Both the position numbers and the translations under genes were made by a program. Below the pieces are notes generated by a model that saw only the letters and a program-made list of their open reading frames with translations, searched no databases and was not told where the DNA came from. Shown in pieces: positions 1-6,925 of a stretch of 11,233 bases of DNA (position 1 is its first letter; every line of letters starts with the position of its first letter). The DNA comes from Saccoglossus kowalevskii (Eukaryota; Hemichordata; Enteropneusta; Harrimaniidae), in the NCBI RefSeq assembly GCF_000003605.2, contig NW_003151759.1, forward strand, positions 68,125-79,357, given 5' to 3'.

Positions 1-54
1 AAATGGTCTTCGAACGAGCAAACTCTTTCGTAACGGTTCGTAAATTCGCTAAAC

Positions 55-74
55 CTAACGGTATTTTCCGTTAG
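55..74. repeat. Short perfect inverted repeat (7-bp arms)
   Basis: CTAACGG (55-61) is followed after a 6-base spacer (TATTTT) by its exact complement CCGTTAG (68-74). It could form a small hairpin. It sits at the start of a CpG-richer patch that also holds the CACGTG palindrome at 95-104. No function can be assigned from sequence alone. Confidence 0.8.
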
Positions 75-94
75 AGCGTGTCAGGAGATCACAC

Positions 95-104
95 GTCACG
101 TGAC
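95..104. promoter_or_regulatory. Perfect 10-bp palindrome GTCACGTGAC (E-box/CLEAR-type site)
   Basis: GTCACGTGAC is its own reverse complement and centres on the E-box CACGTG. From established knowledge, this 10-mer is the consensus of the CLEAR element, bound in vertebrates by TFEB/TFE3/MITF bHLH-zip factors at lysosomal gene promoters. It is the core site only; no transcription start, TATA box or mapped promoter is visible nearby. The sulfatase exon at 997-1193 reads right to left, so this site lies downstream of that exon, inside or past the gene. It would have to serve another gene or act as an intronic enhancer. A chance occurrence or a repeat-borne copy is possible. Confidence 0.35.
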
Positions 105-105
105 C

Positions 106-154
106 GCTCTCTAATGGAACGCTCTGTAATGGAACGGACGCGCTCTAATGGAAT
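106..154. repeat. 15-bp short tandem repeat, about 3 copies
   Basis: GCTCTCTAATGGAAC (106-120) and GCTCTGTAATGGAAC (121-135) are adjacent 15-bp units with one mismatch. After six bases a shorter third copy follows (142-154, GCTCTAATGGAAT). A similar string, CGCTCTTCTAATGGAA, occurs inside the MITE-like copy at about 10025, which hints that this patch may itself be repeat-derived. Confidence 0.7.
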
Positions 155-269
155 GGCTCGAGCTAGGTCTATTCGGATTAACCAGCCACCCAGAGGCGAG
201 TATTCCTCGCGATTAGGGCCAGTTTCACGACATATACAAACAAGTGTTAATATAGAGTGGGAGTAACCT

Positions 270-996
270 TGTTAAAATCGAGTGCTACAAACTTATGATT
301 GGTTATTTTTATTTTATTATACCAACTTAATTTTAATCTTAAGGTAATAACCGAGGCACAGTTTAGGTGAATAATTGTTATACAGCTAATAATTGTCTTG
401 TCGTCTCGAATTTGGGAACTTACTTGTCACAATCGTGTTTATTATCAACTTTTATATTGTATACTTACCTACCGACCCCGGTCCGCTGCCGGCCTTGCTG
501 CACATTTGTTTACATAATTTATCCAAATTTCCATTAGACTAAATCTTGTCAGCTTTTCGCGCCACATAAATATCGTTAAATATCGACGTGGTTCATAAAT
601 GTCTGTGTACAGTGAAATGGAATTAATGTGCTATACGAGAGGAAATTAACACATGTCGCTGTTCAATGATATATGTCCGGACGGGAAGATTGACATTAGT
701 CTGCATAAGGTTACAGGCACTCCTCGTTCTTTAATTCTGGGTATTTTCAAGTTTCCCATATTGTCGAATTGGAAATTTGTGAAAATATTACAAAGTTGTG
801 AATATTGCAACACAATGTAGCTCACGATAATTCCCTGGCTTAAACCAAAAGCTTATTTCTGTACACTGATTTACATAATGATAGAATGATGGATAATAAA
901 CTGTATAATCCGGACGGAAAGAATGATACATTAATTTCACATATCCTGGTATCCTGGAAGTCCCAAACGAAAATATTATAATCAGTTGTTACTTAC
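270..996. other. AT-rich non-coding stretch, probably intron of the sulfatase gene
   Basis: No reading frame with recognisable homology was found on either strand. The next sulfatase exon would be expected on the minus strand to the left of position 997. It should read like the conserved block after the formylglycine helix, with a G-[KR]-W-H-L-G motif, and I could not find it here. The stretch is therefore most simply intron, containing the diverged direct repeat listed separately at 676-988. Confidence 0.5.
676..988 (+). repeat. Pair of diverged direct repeats (676-799 and 909-988)
   Basis: Three blocks recur in the same order. TCCGGACGGGAAGATTGACA at 676 matches TCCGGACGGAAAGAATGATA at 909. 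A CTGGGTATTTTCAAGTTTCCC-like block near 738 matches CTGGTATCCTGGAAGTCCC near 946. GAAAATATTACAAAGTTGT at 781 matches GAAAATATTATAATCAGTTGT near 969. Spacing between blocks differs by indels. The right copy ends a few bases from the sulfatase splice donor at 995-996. This is probably an old segmental duplication or two members of a dispersed repeat. Confidence 0.5.
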
Positions 997-1193
997 CACA
1001 TGTCTACCAGACATCAGCATATTTCGCGATGGAACGCAGTGACTAGCAACATAATAGTTATTCAGTCTTACACCACTCTTTGCGAGCATATCAATTGTAG
1101 GCGTCTTTGTGTATGAATTGTGATAACCGACATCATTCCACCCTAAATCATCAACCACAAAGAATATGCGGTTGGCCAGAATATGGTCCAGCA
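997..1193 (-). CDS. Sulfatase exon (arylsulfatase B/I/J type), N-terminal catalytic part
   Basis: This is an internal exon of 197 bases, read right to left: two bases completing a split codon, then 65 codons with no stop. It is preceded on the minus strand by a pyrimidine-rich tract ending TTTTTTCAAG and followed by a consensus donor GTAAGT (996-991). The peptide contains IFFVVDDLGWNDVGYHN, the start of the alkaline-phosphatase-like sulfatase fold, whose paired aspartates bind the active-site calcium. Near its end is SHCVPSRNMLMSG, in which CVPSR fits the C-x-P-S-R motif whose cysteine becomes formylglycine, the catalytic residue. The exon ends just after SGRHV, close to where the first coding exon of vertebrate ARSB ends. 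Family members remove sulfate esters from glycosaminoglycans or other sulfated substrates in lysosomes or outside the cell. The remaining catalytic residues (the K-W-H-L-G region, later histidine, aspartate and lysine) and the signal peptide lie in exons not found here. The flanking residues H before and V after the cysteine are unusual. A single-exon pseudogene fragment cannot be excluded, but both splice sites are intact. Confidence 0.88.
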
Positions 1194-1511
1194 CTTGAAA
1201 AAATTGAAAATATAATAACAACGTTGGCAACTGACATATGCATGGTTTATAGCACAGTATCAAAATTGAACGTTGAAGACTCATGGCTGTAAACTATTCC
1301 GTAATAACTTTAACAATGGAAAGCTGGCATCAAAGTCAATTATCAATATCGAACCTTGGACACTAGTTACTTAATCCACGGAATGTATGGCAGCTTACTG
1401 TGACAGTTGAAAAGCTAATCCTGCGAGGATTGTTTTATTCTATAATACAAGTGAAAAGAGTGTTATATTGAAAAAAAAACACTTTGTAGCAACGAGCTGC
1501 CCAAAATACCA

Positions 1512-2180
1512 ATACACTTCAACGTACCAAAGTTATTATGTAATGGATCCCAATATGACGCACTTGTAACGTACAAGTTATCAGGTAATGAATACCAACA
1601 CGCCGTATTTGTAACGTACAAGTTATCAGGTAATGAATAGCAATACGATATACTTGTAACGTACAAGTTACCAGGTAATGAATATCAATACGACGTACTT
1701 GTAACGTACAAGTTATCAGGTAATGAATACCAATACAACGTACTTGTAACGTACAATTTATCAGGTAATGAATACCAATACGACGTACTTGTAACGTACA
1801 ATTTATCAGTTAATGAATACAATACGACGTACTTGTAACGTACAAGTTATCAAGTAATGAATACCAATGCGACGTACTTGTAACGTACAATTTATCAGGT
1901 AATGAATACCAATAAGACGTACTTGTAACATACAAGTTATCAGGTAATGAATACCAATACGACATACTTGTAACATACAAGTTATCAGGTAATGAATACC
2001 AATACGACGTACTTGTAACATACAAGTTATCAGGTAATGAATACCAATACGACGTACTTGTAACATACAAGTTATCAGGTAATGAATACCAATACGACGT
2101 ACTTGTAACATACAAGTTATCAGGTAATGAATACCAATATGACGTGCTTGTAACATACAAGTTACCAGGTAATGAATACT
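1512..2180. repeat. 45-bp minisatellite, 14 clear units plus one degenerate unit
   Basis: The anchor TTGTAAC recurs with its G at 1566, 1611, 1656, 1701, 1746, 1791, 1835, 1880, 1925, 1970, 2015, 2060, 2105 and 2150. That is a strict 45-base period with one 44-base unit. A decayed unit precedes it at about 1512-1556. Each unit carries ACTTGTA and TACAAGT separated by three bases, a 7-bp inverted repeat, in most copies intact. Left units have ACG in the loop and right units have ACA. Three units (starting near 1746, 1791 and 1880) carry AATTTA in place of AGTTAT, breaking the right arm. Because 45 is a multiple of three, two frames stay open on the minus strand (15-residue peptide repeats); I regard these as artefacts. 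The array lies between the sulfatase exon and the retroelement remnant. Confidence 0.97.
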
Positions 2181-2194
2181 AAAATAAGAGGTTG

Positions 2195-3096
2195 GAAACT
2201 ATCCAAACAACAAGATTTATTTGATGATTTAATTAAGATTTTTATGAAGGTCAATCCATGCCGCATCGCCACAACTCTGTCCTCGAAATATAATGCAAAG
2301 GTGTCACATAGTTGAGTTGAAGGAATGTTGGTCGGTTTAAGTGCTGAATTTCCTTTATTTGCACAGTCAATACGTAGCAATAGTAAACAGTCCATTTGTA
2401 TCTGATTGTCTGATACGATTGCGATGATAATCACGTTTTAACTCATCACAGTGTCAACAATATTTCAACCTACTGGTGATGAAAATGTCACGATGGACCG
2501 ATAGTACAGTAGTTCTCCATTTGCGTTCTCTTTTGCGAAACTGATCTTTTTAACTGAAACAGCTCGTTGGAATTATTTGAATACCAGGCTGCTCGTGGGT
2601 TGTCAACTAAAATCTTTTTAGTAAACGGTGCTACATCATCGAGAATTTCCACGATTGACTGTTCATAAAAGTGTGACTGGTCAGGGTCTGAATTAAGCGA
2701 AAAAGCAGAAAATTTGGACTGTAACCCAATTTTAAAAATATCGTGCTCCATAGCATTAATCTTATGAAATGCACGCGTGACTTTAGCATATGGTGGTCGA
2801 GAAACGTTACCTTACTGCACAAGTTTATGGTAGGAGACTAAATTTAGACTGAATTTAGCAGAAGATGCACGCGTTATCGGCAAATCCTGGATATTACCAT
2901 CAACATGGGTAGCAAATTCAACGTCAAGTAAATATAATAACTGCACAATGTCATGGAATTTATTACTGCCAAATGTGAAAGTTGAAATCGACATCAATAA
3001 GTAGGAGTCCGGTAACGGAATAATAAATTCCAGTAGAGAAAAAAATTCAACCAATATTGTTAGACAGAGATTCAATGCATTGCCGCCATTAATTGT
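2195..3096 (-). pseudogene. Dead APE-type non-LTR retrotransposon ORF2 fragment (Jockey superfamily, CR1/L2-like)
   Basis: Read right to left, the translation follows the standard ORF2 order. First (3096-2815) comes the C-terminal part of the apurinic-like endonuclease: EFFSLLEFIIPLPDSYLL, then KFHDIVQLLYLL, then THVDGNIQDLPITR, which corresponds to the family's T-H-x-x-G-x-T-x-D-L-x-I-T-R block. After an in-frame TAA (2812-2814) the same frame continues to 2488 with RAFHKINAMEHDIFKIGL, then EILDDVAPF and RAAWYSNN, the linker before the reverse transcriptase. A frameshift moves it to the frame of 2434-2195, with LCDTFALYFEDRVVAMRHGL, the segment just before reverse transcriptase motifs. The element is inactive: the GDFN catalytic motif reads SIST, the S-D-H block appears as SYH, and there is one stop and at least one frameshift. 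No reverse transcriptase follows; the 45-bp array begins instead. The part upstream of 3096 is not clearly recognisable. The clade assignment is by recalled family consensus, not by a search. Confidence 0.85.
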
Positions 3097-3099
3097 TCA

Positions 3100-3595
3100 T
3101 ATTTCATACTGAATCGCTATAATATTATTCATAGATCATACTGATCTCATATTAGAGGAATGTTAACCATAGCATGTATGCAACTGACATTTCAAGTCTG
3201 AGTGCACATGACTTAAGGAAATACATCGAGCAGCTGTACGCCGAAATGTAAACACTGTAGTTAGTTCAAGGTGAGAAGGTTGTTTTAGAAAAGTACAAAC
3301 AAAGTTTATCGACCTGGAAGTTCCCGGCTGATGATTTGGGGCCAAAGATGAGTTTGAAATTGATGGCACTGCGCATTGAGATTGAAAAAAGTATTTACGC
3401 TTGGGCTGGTCGAGGATGTCGAATGTCAGATGAGGGAGCAGAAAAACATTCTAGGTGGCCACTAAACGCATAAATGTTTACTAGGCTGTGCTACACAAGC
3501 TTGAGGGAAAACAAGACATTGTTGCTCCTACCCTGTATGACTATTGACATGAATAGTGTGTAAGTTATCTCATAGCTAAACTGTTTCTACCATAA
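3100..3595. other. Unassigned stretch, possibly the decayed 5' part of the retroelement
   Basis: A minus-strand open frame (3369-3163) is in the same register as the endonuclease block. It contains PSHLELTTVFTFR, weakly like the family's F-E-x-L-E-L segment, but several stops separate it from 3096. On the plus strand two short frames are open near 3405-3475 and 3475-3565, neither recognisable. I see no RNA gene or promoter. Confidence 0.3.
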
Positions 3596-3648
3596 GTTGC
3601 ACTGCCTCAATGGCAACAAGGACCTTGTTCTGAAAGCCTTGAAAAAAT

Positions 3649-3675
3649 CACAGTGACAAGTGACACAGTGACAAG
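3649..3675. repeat. 15-bp tandem duplication
   Basis: CACAGTGACAAG occurs at 3649-3660 and again at 3664-3675, separated by TGA. The repeat unit is 15 bases, so it preserves the reading frame of the open block that covers it. Confidence 0.85.
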
Positions 3676-3721
3676 AACCAGTGCAAGGCAATGTGCGAAA
3701 CGTTACCTAGCTGACTTGGAT

Positions 3722-3733
3722 ATGAGATCTCAT
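3722..3733. repeat. Perfect 12-bp palindrome
   Basis: ATGAGATCTCAT is its own reverse complement. It lies 21 bases to the left of the 16-bp palindrome at 3755-3770. No known binding site is recognised. Confidence 0.85.
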
Positions 3734-3971
3734 CTTGACATGCTATAAAGTGGTTTGTGTTCGAACACAAGCAATACCCGATTTTCTTGTCTACCATCTC
3801 AAAGACAGCCAAAAAACAAAACAGCATGGTTCATATTCTGAAGCTGATATCAAGGCCTCCCAGGGCCTCACTGTCCATGGCCGCAGTAGGTCCGAATCAT
3901 CAATGACTAATTGGGTCAACTTTACCTATCTAGTGGCGTCACATGTGGAGTATATGCGTCAGCTTGAATAG
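3726..3971 (+). other. Coding-like open frame, 81 codons, unknown
   Basis: This frame is open from after TGA (3723-3725) to TAG (3969-3971). It has no ATG near its left end; the first methionine codon falls late, about two thirds in. It ends VASHVEYMRQLE and contains KDSQKTKQHGSYSEADI. The composition is protein-like and less AT-biased than the flanks. It overlaps the end of the 3596-3748 block in another frame, so at most one of the two is likely to be real. No domain was recognised; it may be an exon or a transposon remnant. Confidence 0.18.
3755..3770. repeat. Perfect 16-bp palindrome
   Basis: TTGTGTTCGAACACAA is exactly self-complementary. The central GTTCGAAC resembles the core of a Pol III B box, but there is no matching A box or tRNA fold. 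A perfect 16-bp palindrome is somewhat unlikely by chance in a window this size (roughly 0.2 expected at equal base use). Confidence 0.9.
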
Positions 3972-4171
3972 GTAACGTGACGTCCTAAAAGTGTTTGAAG
4001 GCCATGCAACTAATTGAACGACCATCTAAAAGACATGCTGTATTTAAGCTGTACTACATTTTACAGCTCAAGGCTCAGGCCAAGCTTCTGTGGGCCTAGC
4101 AGCGTACGAATACGCAGTAATTTAGTGTAGACTGACTGAACAACATCAATGTGAACATGATAATCAGCTGA

Positions 4172-4309
4172 CTTGTCGAAAATACAAAAATAAAAGAGCA
4201 TCGTATCCAGTGGCAGGTAGATGGCCCTAAAAAGAAGCTACTGATTAATAAATCTAAAGAGGCCCATCATACAATACAGGTTCATCAATATCCGCAATAC
4301 TGCACCTAA
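4172..4309 (+). other. Coding-like open block, 45 codons, unknown
   Basis: It is open from after TGA (4169-4171) to TAA (4307-4309). The peptide is hydrophilic and lysine-rich, including RIQWQVDGPKKKLLINKSKE, with no hydrophobic segment. No start codon or convincing splice signal defines it. It may be a decayed fragment of the same unknown element as the neighbouring open blocks. Confidence 0.15.
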
Positions 4310-4499
4310 CTTAGAGATCGCCACTTGTATATGCAAGAGAAAAACTACACCTGATACTTTGCTAGCTTCTTAACTAGAGGCTCAGCCTCCTTGCAACATG
4401 AGGCCATGTCTACCATTGTAAGGCCATGTTTGATTTGTTTGCTGCCATGGGGTCACTAGGTAGAAAAATGTAGATGTAGATGTGGTTTGGTGTACTCAC

Positions 4500-4733
4500 A
4501 TATTTTGGACGTGGAATGTAAAAAGTTTTGCCAATGGCCTGCTCCTCGAAACATGTATTATCTTCTTGGATGTATACCACTGAGGTTCTTGATGGCTGCA
4601 ATACCATTGAGGCTGCAGTGAAGGCTTGAGAGATTCTATTCCATGGAGTAAATTGGTGAGTCATCAAATTATCAATCAAGATCTCACATGACACCAGTTC
4701 TGTCACATTCATACCCATGCACGACAATAAAAG
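4500..4733 (-). other. Candidate exon of an unknown minus-strand gene (78 codons)
   Basis: Read right to left, CTGTAACATAG gives a possible acceptor at 4734-4735. The exon is then exactly 78 sense codons to a GTGAGT donor (4499-4494), so it is phase 0 at both ends. The peptide includes CEILIDNLMTHQFTPWNRIS and SVVYIQEDNTCFEEQAIGKT and ends FYIPRPKY. The phase fits the donor of the candidate exon at 4873-5027, with a 139-base intron. Downstream, an acceptor ending CTACCTAG would add an immediate TGA, and one ending ATGGCAG would add 20 codons before a stop at 4382-4384. The polypyrimidine tract of its own acceptor is weak. I do not recognise the protein; it may be a pseudogene or a transposon exon. 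Confidence 0.3.
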
Positions 4734-4857
4734 CTATGTTACAGTGAATGGGGTGTGCAGTTTTCGGAATGCTATAAGAATTACGTTAACCTGTTAGCTC
4801 AGAATTCTCATGAACTGTGACATTAATGTGCACAGCATGGTCATAGCCATTTTTTCA

Positions 4858-5076
4858 CCTTTGTACTCTTACCAATGTCAGAATCTTAAGGGAAAGGTAG
4901 TTGGACTCACTAAAAGCCGGAGCATTTACAAAGGCATCAGCAATGAGGATTCCCTGTTTTATTAGCATACTCGTGGGCATGGCCAACCAAGCTTTAAAGC
5001 AGTATCTCCAAAAACTATTTTCCCAAGCTGTAATAGGCCAGCCACAATGGTGCCATACTATAATATGACATATTGA
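4858..5076 (-). other. Candidate exon (core 4873-5027) of an unknown minus-strand gene
   Basis: The frame is open for 73 codons between stops at 5077-5079 and 4855-4857. Within it, a candidate acceptor (GGCCTATTACAG, AG at 5028-5029) and a donor GTAAGA (4872-4867) bound a 155-base exon: two bases plus 51 codons. The peptide includes WENSFWRYCFKAWLAMPTS, IADAFVNAPAF and ends SLKILTL, with several tryptophans, unlike random AT-rich translation. The donor is phase 0 and matches the start of the exon at 4500-4733. There is no methionine start in the upstream part of the frame, so a further exon to the right would be needed. No family was recognised. Confidence 0.3.
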
Positions 5077-5212
5077 TCAGCATTTGTTTCATAAGTAGTG
5101 GACAATGAATCAAAAGCTTAACGGGTGGTGGTTTTTTGCTTTGAAGATGTCGACATATTAGTCAATAATATAGTACCAACCAATACTAAATCATACCACA
5201 CAACATTCCAAG

Positions 5213-5479
5213 TCATCCATGACGCATCTGGTGTATACTCATGGTAGTGCTTTGCAGCAGTCCTTTTTGTGGTGCTAAGGCTTTCTGCGTATGTTCCTTC
5301 ATCTTTCTAAGTTCCTCCTTTAGTTTCTCCTGCTTCAGCCCAGTTTTCTTCGCAGTCACCTGATAATTTATATCTTGGGGTGCACAATACCAGCCTGAGG
5401 TTGAGGCTCTATTGTGGGTGGAACTTGTCTGTTTGTAAACAATGTCAGTGTCACAGTATGTGGCGACCGTCTGATTCTG
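5213..5479 (-). other. Coding-like open frame with a predicted helical or coiled-coil segment (88 codons)
   Basis: It is open from just after TGA (5480-5482) to TGA (5213-5215). The first half is Ser/Thr-rich with two cysteines (VATYCDTDIVYKQ and ASTSGWYCAPQD). The second half, KTGLKQEKLKEELRKMKEHT, is a charged heptad-like helix of about 25-30 residues. There is no start codon at the left of the frame, but two candidate acceptors lie upstream (CTCTACAATAG and GGATGACAG). A second minus-strand frame is open over the first 40 codons, which weakens the case. The function is unknown. It lies between the 5536-5776 and 4858-5076 blocks on the same strand and may belong to the same broken or split gene. 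Confidence 0.25.
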
Positions 5480-5535
5480 TCATCCCTATTGTAGAGAAAG
5501 CTAATGTAAGTGGTACTACGTACCTGCCATAGTGG

Positions 5536-5776
5536 TTAAACAGCTCTCAGGTATCCATGCCCATACACAACAAATGGGTCCGCGTCCATTTCAGGAATTA
5601 GCATTTGGTGGTTTCCATGGTTGCAAATCCTTGGTATTAGTTGAAGCATAGTCTGCTACCAGTGTAGTTAGTCTTCCTTTCTTGCACCCAGCTTTCCTCT
5701 CAGAGATGGCATCAATCTCATCTGAATCATATTTCTGATGAGGATGCTTTAGTCCAATTTGTTCATCTGCTCCCAT
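5536..5776 (-). other. Coding-like block with an internal frameshift or stop, unknown
   Basis: From ATG at 5776 the frame runs 61 codons (including KYDSDEIDAISERKAGCKKG and LVADYASTNTKDLQPWKPP) to TGA at 5591-5593. One base later another frame starts with ATG (5589) and reads MDADPFVVYGHGYLRAV to TAA at 5536-5538. The two halves read as one protein broken by a +1 shift. In the first frame, past the TGA, an excellent donor CAG|GTACGT follows near 5523-5528. The peptide is acidic and basic by turns, with no hydrophobic segment. I do not recognise it; the pattern suits a decayed gene or transposon. Confidence 0.25.
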
Positions 5777-5866
5777 CTGCAGCTGGTGACTAGATCATTC
5801 CAATCCGTGACTACTTTAAAACTATGAGAGGCTGTTGTGGTCAGCTGCTTTCAACGTGTTATATAC

Positions 5867-6028
5867 TCATGCAATCCACACAAAATAATACCCACGTATC
5901 TGGCGACATATCGTCCCATTATAAGCAGATGTCTGGTCAGTCTTCAACAAAAGCTCATCATGTTTCGTCTCTGTAAGCAGCTGACGAACCATGGCATGTT
6001 TGTCACACTTTGGAATCACATCATTTTC
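5867..6028 (-). other. Coding-like open block (53 codons), unknown
   Basis: It is open between TGA at 6029-6031 and TGA at 5867-5869. The peptide includes KCDKHAMVRQLLTETKHDEL and LLKTDQTSAYNGT. The A-x-x-R-Q-L-L portion faintly recalls an ankyrin helix, but there is no second repeat, so I do not assign it. Upstream, in another frame, REIAIITIVPE also looks protein-like, which would require a frameshift. It may be the right-hand end of the same decayed minus-strand gene or element. Confidence 0.2.
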
Positions 6029-6099
6029 TCAGGGACAATTGTTATGATAGCGATTTCACGTTCGCACATTCGGTTCATACGCCATGTCACTATTGTATA

Positions 6100-6420
6100 G
6101 GATCAACAACTTGCATGTTTAAAGCATGGATTATAAACCTATATTTCAGTAATTTGATAAATAGATTGTCTACTTAGTGTTTTTAGTAGTTGCAACTTCA
6201 CAATACACATCTCTGGTAATCACGCGATCGCGCCAACGACTACAGCGATTGGCTGATCGCATGTTTACTCTACCATGCCTTAGAGTAGAGGACTTTAAGA
6301 TAGAGAGTTTGTAACCATGTGTAAGAGACGAGAAAAGGAGGGAGAAGGAGTGAAGGAGAGGAATAGGTGAATAAAGCTGGACTATCTGTAATGAACTAAT
6401 GTGTATTTCTTTGAGTCGAG
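6100..6420. other. Intergenic stretch with a CpG-rich palindrome and inverted CCAAT
   Basis: CGCGATCGCG (6223-6232) is a 10-bp palindrome in an otherwise AT-rich area. ATTGG (6248-6252) is CCAAT on the minus strand. An 84-codon minus frame (6424-6170) is open but serine/leucine-rich from a CT-rich tract and not convincing. The patch could be a small promoter or a repeat end. Confidence 0.25.
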
Positions 6421-6712
6421 CCAAGACATTTAGGTATAGGCATTATAATGGACAAAGCAACTTTTCTTTTGTCATGGACAACGAGATTATTTTGCCCAGT
6501 AAAGATGAAAAAGTGTCGTAGATAGTGCGATTTATATGAAAAGAGTATAAACTAACTACCTTTCTATGATCATCGTAAACAGGCAATACAAAGACAGTTC
6601 AAATATATATTGTTCATCTGTAATCGTCCATCGATGGAAATTATGTGTTTTTGAGAATTTCGGCAACTCACAATAGGGAGGAACGATTACATAACCAAAC
6701 ACACTAGAAAAT

Positions 6713-6729
6713 ACGTCATTTTGACGTCA
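6713..6729. promoter_or_regulatory. CRE-type palindrome TGACGTCA within an inverted repeat
   Basis: ACGTCA (6713-6718), TTT, TGACGT (6722-6727) forms a perfect 6-bp inverted repeat. TGACGTCA (6722-6729) is the full cAMP-response-element consensus bound by CREB/ATF bZIP proteins. No transcription start is visible, so function is unproven. Confidence 0.35.
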
Positions 6730-6925
6730 CAGGAACGTGCGGAAAATCGTAAAAACATAAAGTATATTATTTTAATGAGTATTTTTTAACAGTGTGGAGA
6801 TTAACAAAATTACCTCCACTATAACTGTGACATGTGTGTTATATGAGATGTGATGTTCATATTTCCTTATGTGTATTTTTGTCATTAATACTACTGCGCA
6901 CGATTTGTTGAACAATGTTTAACAG

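Larger units (their letters stand above)
3596..3748 (+). other. Coding-like open block, 50 codons and stop, unknown
   Basis: Starting after TAA (3593-3595), 50 sense codons run to TAA at 3746-3748. The peptide is mixed and protein-like (it includes PQWQQGPCSESLEK and CAKRYLADLDMRSHLDML), and a candidate splice acceptor (TTTCTACCATAAG) sits immediately upstream. It could be a terminal exon, a decayed transposon piece or chance. It contains a 12-base direct repeat (3649-3660 and 3664-3675). I do not recognise any family. Confidence 0.2.

Noticed and set aside
78-266. 62-residue plus-strand frame starting at GTG
   Set aside because: Its MER-type residue repeats come from the 15-bp DNA repeat, and there is no ATG near its left end, no domain and no splice context.
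1-996. Further sulfatase exons on the minus strand
   Set aside because: I looked for the conserved G-[KR]-W-H-L-G region and the following blocks and found none; only one exon is supported.
1107-1292. 61-residue plus-strand frame
   Set aside because: It is the antisense shadow of the sulfatase exon.
1806-2160. Two overlapping 116-residue minus-strand frames with 15-residue peptide repeats
   Set aside because: They follow from a 45-base period that preserves frame; the two frames encode unrelated peptides and one 44-base unit breaks the register. Minisatellite, not protein.
1512-2180. CRISPR array
   Set aside because: Units are directly adjacent with no unique spacers, and the context is eukaryotic.
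3700-3780. tRNA or Pol III promoter suggested by GTTCGAAC and an A-box-like TAGCTGACTTGG
   Set aside because: The A-box is mismatched, no cloverleaf closes (T-loop size and acceptor stem do not fit), and the B-box-like word is explained by the 16-bp palindrome.
6210-6250. Third terminus of the MITE-like family (minus strand GTAGTCGTTGGCGCG)
   Set aside because: Only about 12 bases agree, with a gap, and no partner end or internal blocks were found.
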